NCBI RefSeq assembly: GCF_009828055.1
Contig: NZ_WTYB01000002.1
Coordinates: 1,116,001 to 1,180,000, forward strand
Direction of reading: 5' to 3'
Source of the DNA: Erythrobacter ramosus
GTDB lineage: Bacteria > Pseudomonadota > Alphaproteobacteria > Sphingomonadales > Sphingomonadaceae
Length of the DNA stretch: 64,000 bases
Shown: positions 27,187 to 37,153 of the stretch, in pieces
Layout of the letters: every line of letters begins with the position of its first letter
Numbering within the stretch: position 1 is the first letter of the stretch
Made by a program: the position numbers and the translations under genes
The notes under the pieces: model-generated
Databases searched by the model: none
Told to the model about the DNA's origin: nothing
What the model saw: the letters and a program-made list of their open reading frames with translations, nothing else

Positions 27187-27268
27187 CGTCACCCCAGCGA
27201 AAGCTGGGGCCTAGGGCGGCGAGCGCTGCACTATGAGGCCCTAGGTCCCAGCTTTCGCTGGGATGACG
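27187..27268. repeat. Palindromic repeat of the CCCAGCGAAAGCTGGG type
   Basis: The arms CGTCACCCCAGCGAAAGCTG (from 27187) and CAGCTTTCGCTGGGATGACG (to 27268) are near-exact reverse complements and extend inward through CCTAGG. Each arm contains a small inner stem. It resembles the 16285-16367 unit in layout (CGTCA outer ends) but differs in its core. Confidence 0.92.
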
Positions 27269-27303
27269 GCCGAGGTGTTCTACCCAGCGCACGCCCCCGA
27301 CCC

Positions 27304-27391
27304 GCCTCCGGGGCTTGGCTGGCTTCCTTCACTTCACCCTCAAAGTGGATAGCCAGAAAGAAGCCTGACCCCGGATCAAGCCCGAGGCGAC
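27304..27391. repeat. Degenerate palindromic repeat
   Basis: CGCCTCCGGGGCTTGG near 27304 pairs with CAAGCCCGAGGCG near 27391, with partial pairing of GGCTTCCTT and AAGAAGCC inside. It is less regular than its neighbours and is probably an older copy of the CCCGGGGC-type element. Confidence 0.6.
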
Positions 27392-27412
27392 GATGGAGTG
27401 GGGTAGCCTGCC

Positions 27413-28483
27413 TCAAACCCCCTCCCGCTTGAGCAACTCCGCCTTGATTGCCAGCCCATAGGCATAGCCACCCAGCGTTCCATCCGCCGCGATCACGCGG
27501 TGACACGGGATCAGGACCGCGACATTATTCGCCCCATTCGCCCCGCCGACCGCGCGGCTGGCTTTGGGGTTGCCAAGCGCCGCCGCCAACTCGCTATACG
27601 ACCGCGTCTCGCCATGCGGGATGCGGCGCAGTTCTTCCCACACGCGCTGCTGAAACGCGGTGCCTTTCACATCGAGCGGGATCGCAGCCGAGCCCGGCCC
27701 CGGCTGCTCGACCGCCGCGACTACCTGCGCGAACAGATCGCGAAAGTCCTCACCCGCTGCCAACAGCTCGGCGCGCGGGAACCTTGCCTGCAACTCCGCC
27801 TCACCCTCTCCAAAGGCGAGACAGCACACGCCCATCTCAGTCGCCCCGACCAGCATTGGCCCCAGCGAGGTCGGCAGCACCGCCCAATAAACCACGCGGC
27901 CCGCGCCGCCTTTGCTCCAGTCACTCGGCGCCATGCCCAGCCTGCCTTTCGTCTCTGCGTAGAACTGTTTTGACCCGGCGTATCCGGCGTTTGACAGGGC
28001 TTGTGTCACGGTTTGACCCATGCTGAGCCCGGCGCGCACCCGCTCCTCGCGGATCGCGCGGGCAAAGGCGGCGGGCGACATTCCAACCGTGCGTTTGAAC
28101 AGGCGTTGGAAATGCGTGGGCGTGTAGCCGGTGAGATCGGCCAGCGCCTCCAGCGTCAGCGCGCCTTCTGCGCGGATCGCAGCAATCGCAGCGAGCACGC
28201 AGGCCTCCTCGGCGCTTTGTGTAGCAGGAGAGCAGCGTTTACAAGGTCTTAATCCCGCTTTCTCGGCATCGGCAGGGGTGGCATAGAAGCGCACATTCTT
28301 GCGCAAGGGCGCCCGCGCCGGGCAGGACGGGCGGCAATAGATGCCGGTCGAATGAACGCCGGTGACGAAGGCCCCGTCAAACCGGCGGTCCTTGGCCAAG
28401 GCGATCTGCCAACGCACGTCGTCGGTTATGTTCTCTAAATGTTTCACGTGAAACACTCTGCCACACACCGCGCGGCCCTGCAC
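27413..28483 (-). CDS. ada: Ada-type bifunctional DNA methyl-repair protein and regulator
   Basis: A protein of up to 356 residues that removes methyl groups from alkylated DNA and acts as a methylation-triggered activator. The N-terminal zinc domain has Cys50, Cys54, Cys81 and Cys84 (numbering from 28483). An AraC-type helix-turn-helix follows (about 95-190), and the C-terminal methyltransferase has the active-site PCHRV at Cys327. The start is uncertain: the longest frame begins with a GTG at 28483, but other GTG codons at 28456, 28447 and 28417 would give a more usual N-terminus. The parS-like palindrome lies inside this disputed region and encodes FHVKH. Confidence 0.88.
   Translation of the reverse strand: MQGRAVCGRVFHVKHLENITDDVRWQIALAKDRRFDGAFVTGVHSTGIYCRPSCPARAPLRKNVRFYATPADAEKAGLRPCKRCSPATQSAEEACVLAAIAAIRAEGALTLEALADLTGYTPTHFQRLFKRTVGMSPAAFARAIREERVRAGLSMGQTVTQALSNAGYAGSKQFYAETKGRLGMAPSDWSKGGAGRVVYWAVLPTSLGPMLVGATEMGVCCLAFGEGEAELQARFPRAELLAAGEDFRDLFAQVVAAVEQPGPGSAAIPLDVKGTAFQQRVWEELRRIPHGETRSYSELAAALGNPKASRAVGGANGANNVAVLIPCHRVIAADGTLGGYAYGLAIKAELLKREGV
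28440..28455. other. parS: parS-like centromere site (ParB-binding palindrome)
   Basis: The sequence TGTTTCACGTGAAACA is a perfect 16-base palindrome and an exact match to the well-known bacterial parS consensus, which ParB binds to seed chromosome segregation. I found no second copy in the window and no parA or parB gene. It lies at the 5' edge of ada, opposite the start of the S1C protease gene. In related bacteria parS sites cluster close to the replication origin. Confidence 0.9.
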
Positions 28484-28541
28484 CCCCGGGAATTGCGCTC
28501 AATGTCGCTTCACCTGTCGCGGCCTGCGAAAAAGCGGCTAT

Positions 28542-30107
28542 ATGCGGGCCATGCTTCGCTGTCTGCTCGCCCTCGCCTTGCTCGCTCTTGCCCTGCCCCA
28601 GCCTGCCGCTGCCGACCCCGGTGATGTCGATGCGGCGGCGCGCGGCGTAGTGCGGGTGGTGCTGATCGGTGAAGAGAACGGCGAGCCTGTCCCCGTCAGC
28701 CACGGCACCGGCTTTGCGGTCTCGGCCACGCGGATCATCACCAATGCCCACGTGGTGAGCGAGGCCGCACAGGACGATACCCTGCGGATCGGGATCGTAC
28801 CGCCCGAAGGCGCTGGCGGGGCGTTTGCGCGGGTGGTTGCGATCAGCCCGCGTAATGATCTGGCGCTGCTGGAGATTGCGCCGAACAGCCTGCGCCTGCC
28901 GCCTCTGGCGCTGGCGGGCGGGGTCGGCGGGAACCTGGGTGAGGTCGCCGCAGTCGGCTATCCGATGAACGTCGATCTGGCCCAAGGCCTCGATATGGCG
29001 GACATCTTCCGCGCTCAGCCGCCGGTCAAATCGCGCGGGTTTCTGTCGGGCGAGCGGCCGTCGCGCCAGTTCGACACGATCCTCCACACCGCACCGATTG
29101 CACGCGGCAATTCGGGCGGGCCGCTGCTCGATCCGTGCGGGCGGGTGATCGGGGTGAACAGCTTCAGCGCGGATTCGGACAGCGGCGAGGCGGAGTTCTA
29201 CTTCGCAGTGAGCTTGCGCGAATTGATGCCGTTCCTGCGCAAGAACGGGGTCGAACCGGTGACCAACACCCTCCCCTGCCGCTCGATCGACGAGTTGAAT
29301 GCGGAGGAACGCCAAAGGCTTGAGGCGGAACAATCGCAGGCACGTGAAAAACTGGCGGACCGGGCGGAAACCATGCGCGAAGTGCGTGAGACCGCGCGGC
29401 TGACCGCGCAGATGGAGGTGCTCGAAGCGCGCGAGAACCGCATGGCGCTGGCGCTGATCGCGCTGCTGGCTGCGGTCGGGATCGGCTATGCCGCCGCCGT
29501 GTGGCGCGGTGACGAGGCGCGGCGCAATCACGCCATGATCGCGGCAGGGACGGCAGCCGCAGCGCTGGTGATCGCGCTGCTGCTATGGTTCACTCGCCCC
29601 GGCCTAGCTGAGATCGAGGACCGGGTCGCGGCCGCCGTCTCCAAGGCGGAAGGCGGCCCAGCCACTGGCGCTCAGGTTGCGGGCGACGCCGCTGAGGGCG
29701 CCTTGATCTGCACGCTCGTGCCGGATCGCAGCCGGGTGACGGCGGCAAAGACCGATGATGTCGCCTTTAACTGGTCCGCCGATGGCTGCGTCAACGCACG
29801 CACGCAATATGGTCTTGGCAAGGGCGGCGAATGGCAGCGGGTCTTCGCCGCGCAGGACGATGCCGCGGTCGCGGTCAACACCTATGACCCCGACACCCGC
29901 ACCCTGCGCACCGATCGTTATCTGTTGGGGCAGGATGCGCTCGCCGAAGCGCGCGCTGCCCGCGCCGCCTACTCACCCCCCGCCTGCGGTGTGAGCGATG
30001 CAGCGCACACCTTGGGCGAACAGCAGTCGGCGCTGATCGCCAAACTGCCCGAGCGGCCGAACGAGCGGCTGGTTTATTCTTGCACGGCGAGGGCTGCCGC
30101 CAAATGA
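28542..30107 (+). CDS. Membrane-anchored S1C (HtrA/DegP-like) serine protease with extra C-terminal domain
   Basis: A 521-residue protein. A signal peptide (cleavage near AAADPG) is followed by a trypsin-like domain with intact triad His70, Asp106 and Ser191 (ARGNSGGP). No PDZ domain follows. Instead there is a charged coiled coil (about 252-300), two membrane helices (301-320 and 333-351), and a C-terminal domain of about 150 residues with paired cysteines that I do not recognise. An alternative ATG lies three codons in. The stop overlaps the start of a lipoprotein gene (ATGA). Confidence 0.8.
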   Translation: MRAMLRCLLALALLALALPQPAAADPGDVDAAARGVVRVVLIGEENGEPVPVSHGTGFAVSATRIITNAHVVSEAAQDDTLRIGIVPPEGAGGAFARVVAISPRNDLALLEIAPNSLRLPPLALAGGVGGNLGEVAAVGYPMNVDLAQGLDMADIFRAQPPVKSRGFLSGERPSRQFDTILHTAPIARGNSGGPLLDPCGRVIGVNSFSADSDSGEAEFYFAVSLRELMPFLRKNGVEPVTNTLPCRSIDELNAEERQRLEAEQSQAREKLADRAETMREVRETARLTAQMEVLEARENRMALALIALLAAVGIGYAAAVWRGDEARRNHAMIAAGTAAAALVIALLLWFTRPGLAEIEDRVAAAVSKAEGGPATGAQVAGDAAEGALICTLVPDRSRVTAAKTDDVAFNWSADGCVNARTQYGLGKGGEWQRVFAAQDDAAVAVNTYDPDTRTLRTDRYLLGQDALAEARAARAAYSPPACGVSDAAHTLGEQQSALIAKLPERPNERLVYSCTARAAAK

Positions 30108-30562
30108 TCCGTACGCCATCTCTGGCCTTGCTCGCAGGAGGCTTGGCGCTGATGCTAGCGGCCGGTTGTACGGCAACCCCAAACGCTCCGGCGCCTCAGT
30201 CGATGCCGACTTTGGACAGCCACGTCGCAGGCTTTGCGATGGCCTATTGCCTCCGCACGCTCAGCAACAAAGGTCTGCCGGAACGTGACGCTCAAGTTCT
30301 GCGCGAGCAGGGAGAGCGCTGGAATCAGGTGGTTGTCGAGCAATCGCGCGGCGACATCACGCTCTTCTTTGCGATGATGCCGGTGATCGACGCCGCGATA
30401 GCCGCGACCCCGATGGCGCAGGTCAAGGACGAGGCGAACGCCGGTTCGCTTCCGGCCCCCGTGTTTTATTGTGCCGAAATCCTCCGCCACCCTGCTGTCA
30501 GTCAGACCATGGCCGATGCCCGGACGAGCCTTGCCGCAGCTTATGCGGGCGATCAGCGCTGA
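30104..30562 (+). CDS. Putative lipoprotein coupled to the S1C protease gene
   Basis: A 152-residue protein with a lipoprotein signal peptide, lipobox LAAGC and then Thr-Ala-Thr-Pro. The mature part is helical, with two further cysteines (in AYCLRTLSN and VFYCAEIL) that could form a disulphide in the periplasm. No family is recognised. Its ATG overlaps the stop of the protease gene by four bases, indicating coupled translation and suggesting a partner or substrate role; that is inference. Confidence 0.7.
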   Translation: MIRTPSLALLAGGLALMLAAGCTATPNAPAPQSMPTLDSHVAGFAMAYCLRTLSNKGLPERDAQVLREQGERWNQVVVEQSRGDITLFFAMMPVIDAAIAATPMAQVKDEANAGSLPAPVFYCAEILRHPAVSQTMADARTSLAAAYAGDQR

Positions 30563-30628
30563 CCGCCTGCGAGGTTGCGTACAGAAGAGGCTTTTGTTCG
30601 CACCTGCACAATTCCCGCCCCTCCCGGC

Positions 30629-30657
30629 TTGCACCATCGGGAATCAATTGCTAGGCG
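30629..30657 (+). promoter_or_regulatory. Possible promoter of the atp operon
   Basis: In the 187-base gap before atpH, TTGCAC is followed after exactly 17 bases by TAGGCG. The -35 match is fair and the -10 poor. Some promoter must lie here because atpH heads the operon, but this placement is tentative. Confidence 0.3.
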
Positions 30658-30749
30658 CGCGCCAACCTTGAGGGCAGCCCTTGCGCACGCCCCGTTCCCA
30701 AGGCCCAAGCAAATTACCCTTTTGAAGCTTCCGAGAGGATTGCACGCGC

Positions 30750-31304
30750 GTGGATATTTCCGCCGGTATCAAGGCTAGCCTGGCTGGACGCTATGCCTCG
30801 GCCCTGTTCGATCTCGCCGCCGAAGGTGGCAAGGTGACAGCTGTCGAGAGCGATCTCGAGACGCTGGGCGCTGCCCTGGCCGAATCGGGCGATCTGACGG
30901 CGCTGACCACCAACCCTGAACTTGCCCGCGATGTGCAGGGCAAGGCGATGGCGGCCGTGGCGAAGAAGCTGAAGCTGAGCCCGCTCACCACCAATTTCAT
31001 CGGCGTGCTGGCCGGCAACCGCCGCCTCGGCAAGCTGCCTGCGATCATCACTGCGTTCAAGGCGATTGCCGCGGCCCAGCGCGGTGAAGTGACCGCGACC
31101 GTCACCAGCGCCCACCCGCTGAGCGACGATCAGCTCGCCACCCTGAAGACCAAGCTGACTGCGCGCGAAGGCCGCACCGTCATGCTCACCGCCTCGGTCG
31201 ATCCTGACCTTCTGGGCGGCCTCGTCGTCACCATCGGCTCGCAGCGCATTGATGCCTCGATCCGCACCCGTCTCAACTCGCTTGCCAAAGCCATGCAGGC
31301 TTAA
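30750..31304 (+). CDS. atpH: ATP synthase F1 subunit delta
   Basis: A 184-residue subunit that links the F1 head to the peripheral stalk. The start [16 protein letters not shown] and the C-terminal [20 protein letters not shown] are classic delta-subunit signatures. The start codon is GTG, with GAGAGGA about 11 bases upstream. It heads atpHAGDC; the F0 genes are not in this window, as expected for alphaproteobacteria, where they lie elsewhere. Confidence 0.97.
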   Translation: MDISAGIKASLAGRYASALFDLAAEGGKVTAVESDLETLGAALAESGDLTALTTNPELARDVQGKAMAAVAKKLKLSPLTTNFIGVLAGNRRLGKLPAIITAFKAIAAAQRGEVTATVTSAHPLSDDQLATLKTKLTAREGRTVMLTASVDPDLLGGLVVTIGSQRIDASIRTRLNSLAKAMQA

Positions 31305-32846
<1,542 letters not shown>

Positions 32847-32858
32847 GGACGCCCTGAA

Positions 32859-33728
32859 GTGCCCTCACTCAAGGAACTCAAGGGCCGGATCAACTCGGTC
32901 AAGTCGACCCAGAAGATCACCAAGGCCAAGCAGATGGTCGCGGCGGCCAAGCTGCGCCGTGCCCAGGCTGCGGCCGAGGCCGGCCGGCCCTACGCCACTC
33001 GCCTTGCGGCGGTGATGGCGAGCCTCGCGGGCAAGGTTGCGGGCGATAGCGCCCCCAAGCTGCTTGGCGGGACCGGGTCAGACCAGCGTCACCTGCTTGT
33101 GGTGGTCAACACCGACAAGGGGCTGTGCGGCGGCCTGAACTCGAACTTGGTCAAGGCCGCCAAGCTGAAGGCGAAGGAACTGATCGCGGCTGGCAAGACG
33201 GTGGAATTCTACCTCGTCGGCAAGAAGGGCCGCGCGCCTTTGAAGCGCGAATACCCGACGCTGATCGGTGGCGGGTTCGACACCAGTACGGTTAAGACCC
33301 CCGGCTTTGCCGAAGCCGAAGGCATCGCCAACGAGTTGATCTCGCTGTTCGACGCTGGCCATTTCGATGTCGCGCACCTCGTCTACCCGACCTTCAAGTC
33401 GGCACTGGCGCAGGACCCGACCATCAACCAGCTGATCCCCGTCCCCGCGCCGACACTGGCCGAGGACACCGGATCGGTGGTCGATTATGAGCCGAGCGAA
33501 GAGGAAATCCTCGAAGAACTGCTGCCGCGTTATGTGCGCACCCAGCTCTTCGGCGCGCTGCTTGAACGTGAAGCCTCCGAACAGGGCGCCTCGATGACCG
33601 CGATGGATAACGCCACGCGCAACGCGGGCGAGCTGATCCAGAAGCTCACGATCATCTACAACCGCCAGCGTCAGGCGGCGATCACCACCGAACTCATCGA
33701 AATTATCGCGGGCGCAGAAGCGCTCTAA
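32859..33728 (+). CDS. atpG: ATP synthase F1 subunit gamma
   Basis: The 289-residue central rotor shaft of F1. The N-terminal helix [20 protein letters not shown] and the C-terminal [20 protein letters not shown] are the paired coiled-coil termini conserved in all gamma subunits. The start is GTG with AAGGA about ten bases upstream. It lies between atpA and atpD in the standard order. Confidence 0.98.
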   Translation: MPSLKELKGRINSVKSTQKITKAKQMVAAAKLRRAQAAAEAGRPYATRLAAVMASLAGKVAGDSAPKLLGGTGSDQRHLLVVVNTDKGLCGGLNSNLVKAAKLKAKELIAAGKTVEFYLVGKKGRAPLKREYPTLIGGGFDTSTVKTPGFAEAEGIANELISLFDAGHFDVAHLVYPTFKSALAQDPTINQLIPVPAPTLAEDTGSVVDYEPSEEEILEELLPRYVRTQLFGALLEREASEQGASMTAMDNATRNAGELIQKLTIIYNRQRQAAITTELIEIIAGAEAL

Positions 33729-35207
<1,479 letters not shown>

Positions 35208-35213
35208 GGCATC

Positions 35214-35471
35214 ATGCCCCTCCACTTCGAACTCGTCACTCCTGCCAAACTCGTCCGTTCGGAAGACGTCCACATGGTGGTCGTCCCCGGCACCGAGGGC
35301 GAATTCGGCGTGCTGGAGGGCCATGCGCCCTTCATGAGCACGATCCGCGACGGGGCGGTGCAGATCTTCGCCAAGGACGGCGCGACGCCGGAGATCATCC
35401 AGGTGCGCGGCGGCTTTGCTGAGGTGAACGAAAAGGGCCTCACCGTTCTCGCCGAACACGTCGAGGGCTGA
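35214..35471 (+). CDS. atpC: ATP synthase F1 subunit epsilon, short form
   Basis: At 85 residues this is only the N-terminal beta-sandwich domain ([20 protein letters not shown] to the end). The C-terminal two-helix domain that inhibits ATP hydrolysis in E. coli epsilon is absent. The stop codon is followed by a plausible terminator, so this is the natural end and not a frameshift within the visible sequence. Short epsilon subunits are known in alphaproteobacteria, where a separate zeta protein can inhibit F1. Confidence 0.95.
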   Translation: MPLHFELVTPAKLVRSEDVHMVVVPGTEGEFGVLEGHAPFMSTIRDGAVQIFAKDGATPEIIQVRGGFAEVNEKGLTVLAEHVEG

Positions 35472-35501
35472 GCCCCGCGATCGCTGCTGGAAACGCGCAA
35501 G

Positions 35502-35521
35502 GGCGGCCTCGCGGGGCCGCC
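35502..35521. terminator. Hairpin terminator at the end of the atp operon
   Basis: GGCGGCC, a 6-base loop and GGCCGCC form a stem of seven GC-rich pairs starting 30 bases after atpC, followed by GTTGCTATTT with a weak T-run. The convergent sulfatase gene ends 40 bases further on, so the hairpin may serve both strands. Confidence 0.65.
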
Positions 35522-35562
35522 GTTGCTATTTGCGGCTGGTGGAACCGGATAAGTCTCCCCTC

Positions 35563-36921
35563 TCAGGCTCCGCGCCATTTCAGCAGCATCCACGGAACGC
35601 GATCAGGGGCGAATTGGACCCGGCTCTTGCGGTCGAAGTAGGGCGGCATGTGATCACCGACGATGAGAATGTCGGTCGGCGGAAAATCGGCCGCAGTGAT
35701 TTCCTTGACCATCGCCTTGTCGATGTCATCCCAGATCGCGACCTGCCGGCAAATTATCGGATAATCGGCCGCCAGACGGGGCGAGAGGCGCTCGCAGTTT
35801 TCCACGCCCAGATTGTTCGCCTCAGGCACCGGAAGGTGCGAATTGACCGTCAGCCAGTAGACGAACTGCGGCTTATCCGCAGCCTTGAGCTTGGCCGCGA
35901 GCTGGCGCGGAACGTCGCGGTCGCAGACCCCCGGGAACACCCCGCCGCAGCTCTCGGCACCGCCCTTCAGGAGATCGCTGCGGAAGTGCATCTTGTCGAA
36001 GCCGATATTGGGGTACCACGTGCTACGGTCGAAGAAGTCTCCGGCAAAGCTGTGGTAGGCGGACGTATCATACCCGCGCCGCGCCATCGTGGCAGGAAGG
36101 CAGCTATCATCGCTTCGGTCAAGCAGGTCATAATAGTCTCCCCAGCGCCCGCACAACTCGCGGACCTCGCCCGAAGTGGTCGAACCGTAATAGGTGCTGT
36201 CTCCGCGCGTCACATCGAACCGGGCGCGCACGGCGGGTTCGTTGTAACGGGCAAAGACCAGTCGTTCGAGATCGGCATTGCCGATCGGCTTGCCAAGAGA
36301 TTCGACCATGACGATGAGAATATGCCGCGGGGCTTCTCCCGCAGCCGGCACCAGGCCACTCGCCGACACGCCCGAGGTGAACGCGGCGCCCTCGAAATTG
36401 TACCGCTTGTAGTGCCCGCGGCTTCCGAAACCCATTCCGTAATCGGTCGCTGCGACAAGCGCGACAGCAGCGCATGCGACCATGGCCGCGCGCTGGCTTG
36501 CGAAGTTGGTCGGTCGGCGCAAGGCCCAGAGAGCACAGCCAAGCATGACAAGCAAAAGCGTGCCGATGGCGACATATTCGACCGAATTGAGCGCGTTGAG
36601 GTCTCCCATAAACCTGATCGACTGGCTGAGCGAGTAGACGGGCAGATTAAACAGGGCGCCAAGAATCGTGAAGATTGCGTAGGCGAGGCCACCGACAAAG
36701 GCGAAGGCCCTGACAAAATAGGGCTGGTTGCGAACGAGCAGGCCGATGACGCCGAACGTCATGATCGACGTAATCCGCGGCGGTGAACCGGTGAAGTACA
36801 TCAGGCTGAAAGCGGCATTTGCCAGTACCACCCAGACCAGCAACCAGTTAGCCACTCTCGTCTTTTCTTCTTCATCTTCGAAGAATGAAACGGGAAGACG
36901 TTTCAATAAAGAATGGCCCAT
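35563..36921 (-). CDS. Membrane sulfatase-like hydrolase (LTA synthase/phosphoglycerol transferase type)
   Basis: A 452-residue protein with about five N-terminal membrane helices (residues 24-160) and a periplasmic alkaline-phosphatase-fold domain. Glu207 in VMVESLGKP and Thr248 or Thr249 in STTSGE occupy the metal-ligand and nucleophile positions seen in LtaS- and OpgB-like enzymes, and Asp423-His424 (VGDHMPP) supplies the other metal ligands. Such enzymes move phosphoglycerol or phosphoethanolamine onto envelope glycans. A frame running 107 codons upstream overlaps the divergent peptidase gene and is not protein-like, so I start at 36921. Confidence 0.8.
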   Translation of the reverse strand: MGHSLLKRLPVSFFEDEEEKTRVANWLLVWVVLANAAFSLMYFTGSPPRITSIMTFGVIGLLVRNQPYFVRAFAFVGGLAYAIFTILGALFNLPVYSLSQSIRFMGDLNALNSVEYVAIGTLLLVMLGCALWALRRPTNFASQRAAMVACAAVALVAATDYGMGFGSRGHYKRYNFEGAAFTSGVSASGLVPAAGEAPRHILIVMVESLGKPIGNADLERLVFARYNEPAVRARFDVTRGDSTYYGSTTSGEVRELCGRWGDYYDLLDRSDDSCLPATMARRGYDTSAYHSFAGDFFDRSTWYPNIGFDKMHFRSDLLKGGAESCGGVFPGVCDRDVPRQLAAKLKAADKPQFVYWLTVNSHLPVPEANNLGVENCERLSPRLAADYPIICRQVAIWDDIDKAMVKEITAADFPPTDILIVGDHMPPYFDRKSRVQFAPDRVPWMLLKWRGA

Positions 36922-37153
36922 AATTCGTGCGTCCCCGAACGGATGTTGATCCCGCTGCCACTTTGCGCAAGGAGCTGCCGGCGTCAGGGCAGGGGCTAGC
37001 CGATCAAGGTTAATTACCAGTAAACGTTCGGGGCTTACGAGCAGACAGGCGAACGATAACACGCGGTGGCTGCCGGACTTTTTGCTGTCCCCTCTTCCCT
37101 TTGCGTCGCTTGCTCGGCACAATATGGCGCAGCAAACCCCGAGGAGAGGACGC

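Noticed and set aside
27038..27412. A CRISPR array in the repeat-rich gap
   Set aside because: The repeats are palindromes of three unrelated types without regular spacing or unique spacers.
30629..30718. A terminator or attenuator hairpin in the atpH leader
   Set aside because: Only short, weak stems could be drawn, without a T-run.
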